Below, in pieces: positions 11,723 through 22,749 of a stretch of 64,000 bases of DNA; positions within the stretch are counted from its first letter, which is position 1; each line of letters opens with the position of its first letter. Position numbers and translations under genes: made by a program. The notes under the pieces are model-generated. The model made no database searches, was not told where the DNA came from, and worked only from the letters and a program-made list of their open reading frames with translations. Source of the stretch: Micrasema longulum (lineage: Eukaryota; Arthropoda; Insecta; Trichoptera; Brachycentridae); NCBI GenBank assembly GCA_022494885.1, contig JAGVSM010001669.1:1-64000 (forward strand), written 5' to 3'.

Positions 11723-12023
11723 GAAATATAACTTTTTTTGCTACCTTTTATAGCATAAGCATATATTTAAATTTGTAATTTTGAATTTCCGCAAAAACGG
11801 CCATTGCATTGACCACGCCCCCAATACATCACCATGCATGTTAATTTTCAACTTTGTTCCTAACCGTTCAAATTTTTATAGAACATCGTCACGAATCTTC
11901 ACGTCGCAATTATCAATGCCAAACATGTTATATTTTTCTAGAGACATATTATTTTATAATTTCTTTTTAAAGTTATACGTGAAAACATTTCTCCACAATA
12001 TCCACATTGATTTTAAAAATACA

Positions 12024-12190
12024 ATTAATTGCATGTTTATCGTGTTTATGAATATATTATATACTATTATTTTATTGCCGTTGTTTTGTCTTAGCTACAT
12101 AGTTTTTTTATTATTTTTGTTCAGTTTCTTGTATATATGTTTCTTTATGTAACTGTTGTAATTGGCTTAGGCCGTATATAATCCATTTCA
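12024..12190 (+). repeat. Interspersed repeat Z (plus copy), possible LINE 3' UTR
   Basis: TTATCGTGTTTATGAA, then TTCAGTTTCTTGTATATATG and GTAATTGGCTTAGGCCGTAT match the reverse complement of 38590-38725 with scattered differences. The TAATAAAT-like end of the other copy suggests a retroelement 3' UTR. An open frame across it has no recognisable domain. Confidence 0.5.
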
Positions 12191-12318
12191 TATATTTTCA
12201 TCGGTATTCGTAGTATGTCATATTTTCCAATTTTGGTTTGAAGCTTTCAACCTAAACAGTCGATATCATTATGTCAGACGTAATACATAATAAGTAAGTT
12301 ATCTACACGAATTTATAC

Positions 12319-12357
12319 AACGCCGTTGAGGTGATTTTCACAAAAACGGCGCTATAT
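12319..12357 (-). repeat. Short conserved motif W (minus copy)
   Basis: The reverse complement reads TATAGCGCCGTTTTTGTGAA, then AATCACCTCAACGGCG. It matches copies at 27797-27850 and 63870-63915. AGCGCC and GGCGCT at the two ends can pair. Confidence 0.55.
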
Positions 12358-12359
12358 AA

Positions 12360-14580
12360 ATTATCCAATTCTACAATATATGTTTAAAATACCTATAAAA
12401 CAGATGACACATTAACGTAAGAACAAAAGCTTGGAATTGTATGTTTTATATTTTTGACAAGAAAATGTTAAGGGGCATTCCATTGTGACTAGTGGGCCAT
12501 TTGCTTCCAAAATTTGACGAAGTTTGAATTTAGAATTCAAACAATAGTAAAAATATTTTTCTAAAACAAGATATATGCAACCATTTTATTACACTGTTTC
12601 CAAGAAAATGCCAAACTGTCGGCATGTTCTGTGTAATTATTATTTAAATAAATGTGACTGGTGGGACACTGACAAACCCACCTTCTACCTTCGTGCATTT
12701 TATGAATTTATGCCAAAAGTACTAATTATCAACGAGATTTTATTGTGGTGTGAATAATATTAAATAATTGTGTTTAAATAAAATAAAATTATAATTACTG
12801 TAGTGAAGTAGTGACACTCTTGAAGCTAGATGTCGCTACTAGGCTAGCCATGTGACGCGGGAGTGGGCGGAGTCACCTGTGCTGTAACGTGGCAATCGGC
12901 TAGGCCGAAGGTAAATTATTCTCAGTTACTCAGATTCAGATCTTTATAGTTCAAAAGACGCGTTCTTTATAATAGACCAGTATCTCTATATTGAATAATC
13001 TTTTTTTCTGACCATCAAGTTATTATAGTAACAGTCGCAGAAAAAAAATTGTGACTGGTGGGGGAGAGTTTTGTGCCTGGTGGGATTTCTAAATCGTAAA
13101 TAGTGTGTTATTTATTATTTTGAAAAATATTTTTAGCTACGTTATTATAATGTAAAGGTGATGGATAGAAATACAAAAATGACGTCATTTGACCACTTTA
13201 CATGGAATGCCCCTTAAATAGATGTGCAATCCGCACGTTAGTCGAATAAGAGTCACATACACTTGGGTCATTTGAACGATTCATCGATTATTAAAAGAAC
13301 AAAAGCGAACAAATATGAGTTTGCTCTATAATTTCCACACGAAGAGTATTATGAGGCCACGTAAATCCCATTAGTTACGGGTTTCTTGGCTACTGAACCG
13401 CAAGAGGTGGTGTGCAGTATGTAGTTTTAATATTATAACACGAGTCGGTGTGATGCAATGAAATAAAACTTTCAGCGCGGATTTAAAATGGCTTTAAGTT
13501 GTGCTAGGGGACTACATAGTCTCAACTCACATACTAAGAACTTGCAATCGTTTCTCCAGCTACGAAATATTGCCGTCGAAATTACTACCTATATTAATTC
13601 TAAGCTAGAATATTTCTTATTTTGCTTTCCATTCGCTCTACATGTCCAAACCAACGCAACACACCTTTCTAATTTGACATAGTCCAGAGAAAAATATAAC
13701 CTCAAACATGTAGTAGTTAACGTAAATGATTTTTTTGTTAAAAAAATGTTTTTATTATTAATTTAAACTAAGGTAATTAAATATTAATTTATAACAGGGG
13801 CGAACCGTGTAAAGAAGCGATTATGCGCAGCTTACCATTATATTCGACTGACCATAAGAATGTTTAACTGTAACTTTGTTTACAGAAAAACAAATAAATA
13901 ATTACTATTTATTTTAAATCATTTCCACCGTTTGTATTTTTATCCTAATATAAACATTAATATTAATAAAGCGCGCCCAGCGCCTGCGGTGAGCCAAGAA
14001 ACTAGCCGATTATTCCAGCTTATTTTTTCATGCAAATAAGTATACTATATTTTGAATGTCTTAACTCTTAGTACGAGTTTTTTCTCTTAGATTAAACTTG
14101 CAGATTACACAAATTATTTGAAGATTCTTGATTTGTAAAACAGTATTTCAAACATTATTTCTTAAGGACTACTTTTCTTTGAGATGGTACTTTAGACATA
14201 AGACCATAATTATTTACATGCGTCATATTGCAGGAAATATTATGGCGCTTGACGCGGCCGTTTTTAGCTCTAATCATTTCTAGAACAATTCGACCAGTTG
14301 ACATTTCAATTGAATACCTAATATCGACCAAATTCATAGTGGTATTTTTTATTTATTTTTTTATGAATTATATATTAAAGTAATGGATAATGTATCTTTA
14401 TAATATTATATATCATGAAGTTACATCGTTTGAGTTGATTTCATAGACGAAAGTTGTTGTAGCACACAGAACCACAAAAAAATATCAATTTATAGTATAT
14501 ATTACTTACATTATATTATGTGCCTTCTATGTAGGTACAAATATATGATATTTTTTTGATAGCTTACCTGTAAATAAAAT
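12360..14580. other. Stretch without a supported gene
   Basis: AT-rich; the open frames present are short and unlike any family I know. No further repeat was recognised with confidence. Confidence 0.4.
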
Positions 14581-14589
14581 CACCATTCG

Positions 14590-14750
14590 CCACCGATATA
14601 TAACCACTTTCCGACATTTTATGTCGACCAGTTTCAAGACATACCCATTTCTTCGTCAGGACACTCACTACACCAAAATGCAAATCATAAAATAAACTTT
14701 CACCTTTACCATCACCGTAAATCAAAAAATAATTACGAAAAAAATACGGA
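14590..14750 (-). mobile_element. Penelope-like terminus with hammerhead-type motif (copy b)
   Basis: On the minus strand at 14621-14663 the order is TGTC, CTGACGA, a 17-base spacer, GAAAC-TG-GUC, GACA. TGTC pairs with GACA (stem I), CTGACGA fits the CUGANGA core box, and GAAAC-NN-GUH is the very short stem III with cleavage site typical of Penelope-like hammerheads. Stem II pairs poorly here. Flanking bases (TTGCATTTTGGTGTAGTGAG) match copies c and e. Confidence 0.55.
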
Positions 14751-14819
14751 TTTATCTCCTAGCACCTTCATTCCGCAAACCCTTCCCCCCATTCACCAAC
14801 ATATCACTTAATATTAATT

Positions 14820-14985
14820 TTAGTGCATGACGGTGGGAATTGCAGTGATGATAAAGGTAAAAGTGTATTTGCATGTTGGTGTTGTGAGTGTCCTGAAGAA
14901 GAGACTGGTTATATACTAATATACGAGTATACCAACATAATTTAAAACATTGAACCACAAAGTTAATGCTTTTGGATAAATAAAC
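14820..14985 (+). mobile_element. Penelope-like terminus (copy c, inverted partner of b)
   Basis: TTTGCATGTTGGTGTTGTGA followed by GTGTCCTGAAGAAGAGAC matches copy b read the other way, making an inverted pair separated by about 70 bases. The GAAAC-NN-GUH part is lost. The end ACCACAAAGTTAATGCTTTT is shared with the family at 15.9 and 56.3 kb. Confidence 0.5.
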
Positions 14986-15491
14986 GTAATTTTATATTGT
15001 TTCCATAGTTTTGTAATTGCATGTGTAATTTTATCAACGAATATCTAGAAATTGTATATTTTTAGGTAGGGATGTATTTTTATTAAATTATCTTGTAAAA
15101 TAAAATGAAATGCATACAGAATATAAAAATAATTGTAGTGTAAATTGCAAAAAAAGTTCATATGCGAATAATATAAATTATAAATGAATTACGATACATA
15201 GGTAATTATCATTTCCCTTTCAGCATCAAGTGGTGAATAAGGCACTACATTGGTACATCAATTGTATGGTATTTCGACCACCAGTTTTGTAACAGGTGAT
15301 CGAAATACGATCAATACAACATTTTTTTTATTCTTAAAAGCGTTTTTTATTTATATTTATTCTGCTTGTGTAAGAAAAGGTTTTAGGCGTATATATTGTT
15401 GTGCTATATTTAGTAATAAAGGTGCTAAACTTGCTTTGTTTCATTGTTGTTCTCAATATGTATTGTTTTCTAAATGTTAATATTATTTATG

Positions 15492-15600
15492 TTCCCAATT
15501 GAGTTGTTATAACTCCTGGGAATGTGATTCAACGTATTATACTTGTAAAATACTTAGTGTTATATGATTTATAAATACAATAAAATAAAAAAATACATTC
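15492..15600 (+). mobile_element. Probable LINE 3' end with hairpin
   Basis: The hairpin 15492-15522 pairs TTCCCA with TGGGAA and GAGTT with AACTC. It is followed about 60 bases later by AATACAATAAAATAAAAAAA. This resembles other 3' ends in the window, but no coding remnant is recognised upstream. Confidence 0.35.
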
Positions 15601-15703
15601 TCGAAGAGACCAATTTTAAGCCTCAGGTCAGTCCAGGTTTACAGAACCCTAAGAAAAATATTTAACGTTGACCCTGCTAGGAATTGAACCTGAGACCTCA
15701 ACG

Positions 15704-15915
15704 AAAACAACTTTGTTTCAACCACTAATTTTTATTTTTCACGGACCGGTTTCAAAGCAAACAAAGAAGCTTGTTTGCTTGTTTGTAAACAAGCTTCTTT
15801 GTTTGCTTTGAAACCGGTCGGTGAAAAATAAAAATTAGTGGTTAAAAACAAAGTTGTTTTATTTATTTTATTATAATGAATAACCACAAAGTAAGTGCTT
15901 CAAATATAAACTTTG
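15704..15915. mobile_element. Near-perfect palindrome of two Penelope-like termini (copy d)
   Basis: The left arm (15704-15775) runs AAAACAACTTTGTTT to GAAGCTTGTTT and the right arm (to 15860) is its reverse complement with very few differences, around a loop of about 10 bases. Each arm carries GAAACCGGTC, the GAAAC-NN-GUH motif, and ATTAGTGGTTAAAAACAAAG. The plus-strand copy continues to ATAACCACAAAGTAAGTGCT. The CUGANGA box is not preserved. Two termini meeting head to head fits the known variety of Penelope-like insertion structures; the family call is an inference. Confidence 0.6.
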
Positions 15916-15989
15916 CATATATATTTAATCATAAAAATTAAATATGAATACAATAGTAAAATCAAGTCATGAATTTAAAGGAACAATTA

Positions 15990-17630
15990 AAAAAAAATCA
16001 TGATGTAGTAATAAATAAATAAAACAAACCATAAGTATCAAAATAACTATTGATTTTAATAAGAATACAAAAAAGAAAAACCGTTGTACAAAAAATATAT
16101 ATGTAGCCTAGAAATTCTTGTCGAATTCCATTTAGGCTCCAAATATTTCGGAGTTGCTTTACTCCCATTGTTTCATCAATAATCGTACAGTAAAAATATT
16201 ATTTAAAACATTTCACTACAAAAAACTTTTAATTGAAAGTTTTTAAATGGCAATTAAATTCGTGAATAAATATTTGGTTGCGTACAAAACAGTTTAATTT
16301 CATGGTATAATAAATCATACTTAACTTTCGTGCGGCTATGATGTAACACGAGTCTATATAGGATACAAGACTTGATATCTCTCTTATTTATTTAAATAAT
16401 GAAGTTGTATTTTTTGCAATCTTCAAATGGACATTTTCCCATCGGATTTGGAAAGTAAAATTTGTCTAAATATGGTTGATTTTAAGGCAAAAAATATTTG
16501 TCGATACTATGCGAAGAATAATTATACGAATAAAAGTGAAGCAATAAATTAGTTTTACTGAATAAAAAAAGAGCACGACAATAGAACTTATAACAAGGAA
16601 GACAGAGACTCTGTTCTGTAGCCGTTATTTGTGTGAAAGAGACAAAACAAACAAAAAAAGAAATCCGTTTAATCAGTAAATTATTGGCAGTTAGTGGGAG
16701 TGCACGCTAGTTATACGGCCGGCGTTTGAATTATTTTTAATTTATTTTGCTATAAGGGGCCTAAATAACATAGTAATTTTTATAAATATGGAAAAGGAAT
16801 TAATTAACATTGTGTCCCTATGTTTTTTTTCAATGTCTGAACTTCAGAATATTCTATATTTTACTTAAGGTAACACAATGTTACATCACCGGGTGTTAAT
16901 AAATTTTGTAGTACAGCCTTTTAAGAGTTAAAAAAATTATAACAACAATATTTCCATTGACTGTAGTTGCGGTTTACTGAAATAGTGTTCTGAATTCAGT
17001 AAGATGAACTGCTGTTAGTAGAACTAAGGGGAAAAATAAGTTCTGTAATAGGTTTGCTGTATCGCTGTGTAACATCGAGGTATGAGAAATTAAACAATTC
17101 TTGAATTCACGGATATTTCCTCTTCTGTTTACTGAACTGACTTATTGTTTGGGTAAACAAGGAAACGATGATCCGGGAGGAACAATTCCTGGCCAAAGAG
17201 CATGCCTTACATGTCTAAATTACAAGACCAAGTTTGGAGAAATGGTGGACGTCGGTATATGTGAAAGGCGTCTCAACGCCTGAAGGCGCAGGGGTGGCGC
17301 ATGGCGGCGGCTAAGCGCAAAGAAGTTTAACTTTTTGAATTGTGTTAACCAATATAATCTATGGTTCATTGCACACGTGGGTAACCCCCGGCCCGTGGGA
17401 CGATTTTATCCAGCTCGCGGAAATGTGGAGTTTTGATCATACCAAAACTCGTTCATAAATTCAAAACATCGAACATGTGTTTATATTATTAATATTTAAA
17501 GCATTAACTTTGTAGTCAAACATTTTACTTAATGTTATAAAGGATACATCAAACATTTTCATCAACTAATCAGTGAATGTAAGGGTTGCCGGCTAAAAGC
17601 ATGTGGGTTCAAATCGATGTTGCATTTATA
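15990..17630. other. Stretch without a supported gene
   Basis: AT-rich, no recognisable coding sequence. A 60-codon frame at 17101-17283 is close to typical base composition but has no domain. Confidence 0.4.
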
Positions 17631-17639
17631 TTTTTATGG

Positions 17640-17775
17640 AACAACTATGGTGAAGTTGTATAATGGGTTTTGCATGTTAGTTTGATTGGTGTCCTGACGA
17701 ATGGATAGGAACGTCTCGAAACCGGAAGACACAGAAAAGTCAATAACATTTGGTGTGTGTGATTTACTGTTTTTT
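17640..17775 (+). mobile_element. Penelope-like terminus with hammerhead-type motif (copy e)
   Basis: GTGTC, CTGACGA (17694-17700), GAAAC (17718-17722), CG, then GAA and GACAC. Stem I (GTGTC with GACAC) is perfect and the CUGANGA box is intact, but the expected GUH is GAA, so cleavage should be lost. The upstream TTTTGCATGTTAGTTTG matches copies b and c. Confidence 0.5.
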
Positions 17776-17944
17776 ATTCATAAGCTTAATCCAGAGCGCG
17801 TCAGTATGTGTAATGTTAAATAGGATTTAACTGAACTACGACTGCAGTTATTTAACAAGAAAATGTATCTTCATAGACAAAAATCATCCCATTTTTTATT
17901 ACCAAAACAAATTTAGATTCTAATTAATGTAATATAATTATTCA

Positions 17945-18820
17945 CCAAAGCAATTGTAACAAAACTAACTGCGATCTTACATGTTCAGTACTTGATACAA
18001 CAGATAAAATTAAATATCTCGGTGAATACATAGACCAAAACTTAAAATGGAAAGACCATATCAGTGAACTAGTTAAACGAATTAGAAAATGTATATACAT
18101 ATTTATTAGATTAAGGAATATTTTTAAAATATGGCATTTTAAGATGGGGTGGTCCATATGCCAATATATTAAACCCTCTTAAAATAGTACAAAGATGAAT
18201 TATTAAGGTAATTTTAAAGAAACCCTCAACATTCAATACGGAAAGTCTATTTAAAATATTTAAGGTTCATACAGTAGACACTCCTTATAAAATAAATTCT
18301 ATTATACAAATTTATAAAGAAGAAAAAATAAAAGAATTTGAGATGAATAAGTCACTCAGATACCAACATAATATTAAAATTCCTAAATTCCATACAAGTC
18401 ATGGTCAAAATAGCTTTGTCTTTCAAAGGTGTAAAAATTATAATAATCTTACCAATGAACTAAAAACTATTAAAAAAAATATATCAATAAATAAATTTAG
18501 AGTTAATCTAAAGAAATTTTTTGAACACAAGTAAAAACAACATTCAATTTTAATTAGTATGAATGTATTATTGTTTTATATTTTTTCTTTAGAAAACCAT
18601 GTATTTATTTTTCTTTTTCATGTACTCGTATTTAAAATGATATAAACTCTTATAAATAAACAACTGAAACAGTGTCACTCTCCAAGCACAAGAATTTGTC
18701 TTTTTTTTTGGAGAGTTGCAGTGATAACATTTACTAGATGTGTAAAAGTAGATATGTTTAGAATTTTACAAAAACATGTAATTTTTATGATATTTATTAA
18801 TAAAAAAAAATTAAAAAATA
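17945..18820 (+). pseudogene. LINE relic E: C-terminal ORF part plus hairpin 3' UTR
   Basis: The plus strand reads KIKYLGEYIDQNLKWKDHI, then RIRKCIYIFIRLRNIFK, then WGGPYANILNPLKIVQR. The open piece 18343-18534 ends FRVNLKKFFEHK. The YLGxxIDxxLxWxxHI block and the later WGG...QR block are hallmarks of the segment after the polymerase in CR1/Jockey-like LINEs. A frameshift lies near 18125 and a stop after QR. The 3' UTR has a strong hairpin at 18677-18716 (ACTCTCCAA with TTGGAGAGT) and ends in an A-rich tail near 18815. The polymerase domain is missing, so the copy is 5'-truncated. Confidence 0.8.
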
Positions 18821-19284
18821 TTGGCTCGGAGAAGAACTGTGCATCTGGCCCTATAAGAAAAAGGTTGCACAGGTGGGTTTTACGTAAAAAGTTTTTGTTT
18901 CATAATCGAGTCTCATGCAAAATGGGTAGGTGCATCGATTGTTATCGCTTGATGTTTAACAAACAAGGTGATATGTAACCTAGAAACGAAGGAAGGAATA
19001 ATGAAGAACCGAAACAAGCAAACTTTACATAATAAACATTCTAGCTCTGCTCTTGATGTTGCCCATGTTTTGCGAGCGTTCTAGCAAAACATTTCAACTA
19101 AAAACCACCGACATTATATTATTTACTCTTCGTTTATGTTTTTGCATTGGAAGTATTATACTAGAGTAGAATAAAATGAACAATAAGATAAATAAACTGA
19201 GACACACGGTGTTGTTTTCGATGCGTGCAAGCGACGATATGGAGTATGGATAGGAGGGTGACGATTAGCGCGCGCGAAGGGACG
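18821..19284. other. Stretch without a supported gene, downstream of the coding exon
   Basis: If the exon at 19291-19612 is real, this is the 5' part of its downstream intron. No other signal was seen. Confidence 0.4.
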
Positions 19285-19290
19285 ACTCAC

Positions 19291-19612
19291 CTGTGGCGTA
19301 GGTCGGCTCCGTGTCGTCCTCGGGCGGAGTGTGCGAGCGCGGGGGCAGGTAGCGCGCGTGGTGGGGGCAGCCCTGGTACATCAGCACGGGCGGCGGGAAG
19401 TCGTCCGGAGATTCGGGCCGGCCCGGCGCCTCGGGGAACATGGCCTGCGCCAGCGAGGGCGGCGGCGAGAGCTCCAGCGAGCCGCTGAGCGAGCACTCGG
19501 GCTCCTGCGCGGGCGGCGAGGGCGGCGGCGGCGGCGCGGGCGCGGCGGCCCGGCGCGGGCTGCGCCCCCTGTCGGGCAGCACGGAGGACGCGCTCCAGTA
19601 GCCCCACGCCAT
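19291..19612 (-). CDS. Putative first coding exon of a proline-rich protein (partial)
   Basis: On the minus strand an ATG at 19612 (context GCCGACATGG, a good eukaryotic start) opens 107 codons. The exon ends at 19291 with CAG followed by intron GTGAG, a canonical donor, in phase 1. The product begins MAWGYWSASSV, has a basic serine motif RGRSPRR at about residues 14-20, a proline-rich tract (PAPPPPPSPP) near 25-35, and ends PPEDDTEPTYATG. There is no signal peptide, membrane segment or known domain; it looks like a disordered N-terminus with SH3- or kinase-type motifs. I chose this ATG because the in-frame ATG 22 codons upstream has a poorer context and the extra residues look like untranslated sequence. 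The composition is about 75% GC, unlike the neighbours. I do not recognise the gene, and no second exon was found to the left. Confidence 0.6.
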
Positions 19613-19720
19613 GTCGGCCGGCGGTACGCGCGCGCGAAGATCGCTGACTGGATATCGGCTCGCGGCGCAGTTCACCACCGCGTCGCCACCATCTTTACCT
19701 TACTTTAGATTTACACTTTA
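19613..19720 (-). other. Probable 5' UTR and promoter-proximal GC-rich edge
   Basis: GC-rich sequence continues for about 80 bases upstream of the ATG, then drops abruptly to AT-rich DNA. No TATA box or clear acceptor site was identified, so the transcription start or an upstream splice junction cannot be placed. Confidence 0.35.
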
Positions 19721-21565
19721 TTTTCGACACGAGATATAAGTATATTATCGAGTTAATTTAGAATTCGCGATATCACTAGAAATTTGTTTTATTAAGTCAA
19801 TTTTGATTTGTCACAAAACTTAGCAATTCTTGTTTTATAAGTGGTCCCTTATTGGAACAAACATATCACCGAGCATTATAAAAAGCGAGTCGCAATGATC
19901 GGCAAACGTAGACAGAGCGGTACAGCCCGCTTTATATCGGTTCGGTTAGTAGGTACGCGATACTCGTGATTATCGGAAAAGATCAGTCCTTAATCAGTCC
20001 CAGTTATTCGGACTGCTCCCTACACTCGGATAGAAGATTATTCGGCGAAACACATGTAAATGGATGGTAAATTATTATAATACGCGAGAAGCGCCCGTTT
20101 ACTTTATGGAAAATGTTTCAAATGAGAAAACACACCGGATATAACAACATATTGAAATGGGTTAGTTAAAAGCAAACACGACATCGAGTACTTAGGGAAG
20201 CGTTTTGATGAACAAACCATATATCAAATCCAATATTAACATAATCTAGGATCGTAACGGCGCGCTTGCTAATAAATTCGTTTCGAATTTGTAACTATAA
20301 TTGGGCGTGATCACCATTAATTTATCAACTTTCGGTATCGTACTTTTAAAATTAGGAAAACATTTTTTTCCAAAGTTGGGCCGAAAGTAAACTATAAAAT
20401 ACCTCTCTTGTGGCTCAACACGTTGTAATTACTAAGCCCAACATAATTTCAGGGATAATTACAGCAGGACGTGTCCAGCAAGTGTAGGCACGTATATGCG
20501 AGAGTTTAAAACACCTACGTTATGCCTCATGCCTTCCCCTTCTGTGGGTACTTTGCGGCGGATAATACAAGTCTTATAGGAGCTTTTCTTCGGAAATTTA
20601 CATCAACAGGAAACAAATTGTTTACTTTATTTCTGAACTAAACTTGTTTTTCTGTATTAGGAACTCGTGACTTTACCTTACCACGGGGAGGGGGGAGATG
20701 GGGGGAGGGAGGTTTTAATGAAGTTACGGGAGGTATATACCTACATATTCCATGTATTAAGTACATTACATGTGGGAGCTTTATGAGATTATGTTGATAG
20801 CTTTATTCCACAATCCGCGATGAAAGCACATTCATAAAACTGTTGCAAGGATTGTTGAATATAATAACTCATTGATGATTTTAAAATGAGATTTCTTTAT
20901 CCAACTAACAAAATGATTTATTTTATTTATAAAAATATTTATTTATTAAAAGAAAACAACAGCCCTTATAACAAAAAAAATATTTGCAAATAAACCAAAA
21001 TTATAGGTTAATTATAGTTTTCTATACATTACTAAATACAATGTCCAAAAATAAGAAAAAGGCGTACATTTAAAAGGCCACTCCGCATCATTCCATAGGT
21101 AAAAAATAAATAAAATATTACAATAATAATGAAATAATAAAAAATAAAGTTGTTTGTTTACTCGGACTTAAAAATCCTTTCGCCGGCGGATCCATACGGA
21201 GTAACCCAAGATCAGCCCTCCCTCCTTTCTTTATTCAAACAAATTCATTAATTACAATATTAAAGAGTAGAAAAAAATAAACTATTAGGTAGGTACAGTA
21301 TATACAGTATTTATGGCTACTAAAGGTGAAATAGATGGTTCAAATAATGTTACGGACATTTTTGTTCATACTCGTAGTTTTGAGAATAACATCGTTTTCT
21401 TAATGACAACATAAAGAGGAGAACACAAGACAATATTTAAGGGTTTATTCTTAGTAATATTGTAATACATTTCTAAGTGCAAACTGCAGAACCTCCTAAT
21501 CATAAAATTAAGGGTTTCAGTTTTGATATTGAATAAAAATGTTTCCCACATATGTTTCTACTGAA
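19721..21565. other. Stretch without a supported gene
   Basis: Mostly AT-rich. A G-rich run lies at 20683-20733. No coding sequence was recognised. Confidence 0.4.
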
Positions 21566-21573
21566 CTTGCTAT

Positions 21574-21712
21574 GACGGCCGTATTGGTGTAATGGGTAAA
21601 ACGCTTGACTCACGCACGGAAGGCCATTGATTCGATTCCTGGTGAGAACACATAAATTGAATGTGATTTTCCTCGTGTGCCTTAATATAGTACAATATTT
21701 TGTTATAAAATA
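21574..21712 (+). mobile_element. tRNA-derived SINE S1 (diverged copy)
   Basis: GGTGTAATGG (A-box-like), CGCTTGACTCACGCACGGAA and GATTCGATTCC (B box) match the S1 copies at 40081 and 62068. The 3' body (GTGATTTTCCTCGTGTGCCTT) is diverged. Confidence 0.65.
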
Positions 21713-22146
21713 TAAACCTTCATTCAATAATAAAAATAACTACGAGCATATCTGGTGAAAAATATTTTAATTTAACATATTTGAATATGTGTATTGCTTC
21801 TCCCTTAAACCCATAGATTTAGTATTTAAATGGAAAACGCAAAAAAAAACATTCGTAAAGGCGGGCAATCTAAGGAGTTTGTTGATGCGGTATGGTATTT
21901 TAGGAAGAAATATATAGCATTAAAACAAAACATATTAATATTATGCGAGGACGTCAATATACTTATGGAATATCACAAACAGCGTGTGTAATGTAATGCA
22001 CATAGAATTAAGAATAGCCCAGAAACCGCATACGCACATCAAACAGAAGGCGACTAAACTACTCATAAATGAGTAGGTTTACATTTTGACCCATTAGTTT
22101 CTTTGTAGACGTCGCTCAGTACGCAACTCCTGATTTCAATTCAACT

Positions 22147-22248
22147 ATGCCGTGTTGTGTTCTTTTAAAGTGTAGAAATACTGCTAGGATCTTAAAGAAA
22201 CAGCATGGTATCACATTTCAGTATGAACCTCATTTCAAATTATCTTAA
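22147..22248 (+). pseudogene. THAP-domain-like N-terminal fragment
   Basis: An ATG opens 33 codons reading MPCCVLLKCRN, then GITFQYEP, then a stop. THAP zinc-finger domains start with a Met, a Cys-x(2-4)-Cys pair, an Asn and then a G(I/V)(T/S)FxxFP block, all echoed here. The later Cys-x2-His pair and the AVPTIF region are absent. THAP domains occur in P-element-type transposases and in host proteins. With no following open frame, this is probably a decayed transposon or gene fragment. The match is short. Confidence 0.45.
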
Positions 22249-22473
22249 AATAAATTTTACTTGGATTACGATAATTACACCTTCTGTAATAATGTAATAG
22301 CGGCTGCTTTGGGTAAGCATAAATTTATTGGAAAATTTCTCGAGAGATTCGATTGTAATAATCGTCCGAAATCTTCGGCTGCAAGATATAGCCTCGCAAT
22401 CTCGATGGTCTTATTTCTCCAATCGGAAAATTCCGCCTGTAATATTTCGGGACAGAGCTGTAGCGGCCACCGG

Positions 22474-22521
22474 CCGTGGGGGTGTGTGCTGTATTGCCCG
22501 TGGGGGTGTGTGCTGTATTGC
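22474..22521 (+). repeat. Two perfect tandem copies of a 24-mer
   Basis: CCGTGGGGGTGTGTGCTGTA followed by TTGC is repeated back to back. It lies at the start of a GC-richer patch to 22740 rich in short GCCGAGTGTCGAGTG repeats. Confidence 0.8.
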
Positions 22522-22749
22522 GGCGAGGTAATGTATCGGAAGTAAGTGTGGAGAGATAGCCATCGGCTCGGTGGTAGGAGGGACTCCGACACTGCTCCAG
22601 CGGCAGTCGGGCGAGCTAGGTACGCTCGCTGCTCGGTGTCGGGTAGTAGATGCTGGGTGCCCAATGCCGAGTGTCGAGTGCCGAGTTCTGGATGTTAGAT
22701 AGCGGGGGTTGGGTCGGTGCTGGATACTACATGCATAGTATAACACATT

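Noticed and set aside
11781..12152. 123-codon open frame on the plus strand
   Set aside because: Overlaps repeat Z and has random AT-rich composition with a hydrophobic run from T-rich sequence.
15650..15700. SINE fragment with B box on the minus strand (GGTTCAATTCC)
   Set aside because: No A box and no match to S1 or S2; too short to annotate.
17575..17640. tRNA-like B-box sequence (GGGTTCAAATCGATG)
   Set aside because: Only a B-box-like segment, no A box or shared SINE body. A similar weak piece lies at 44800.
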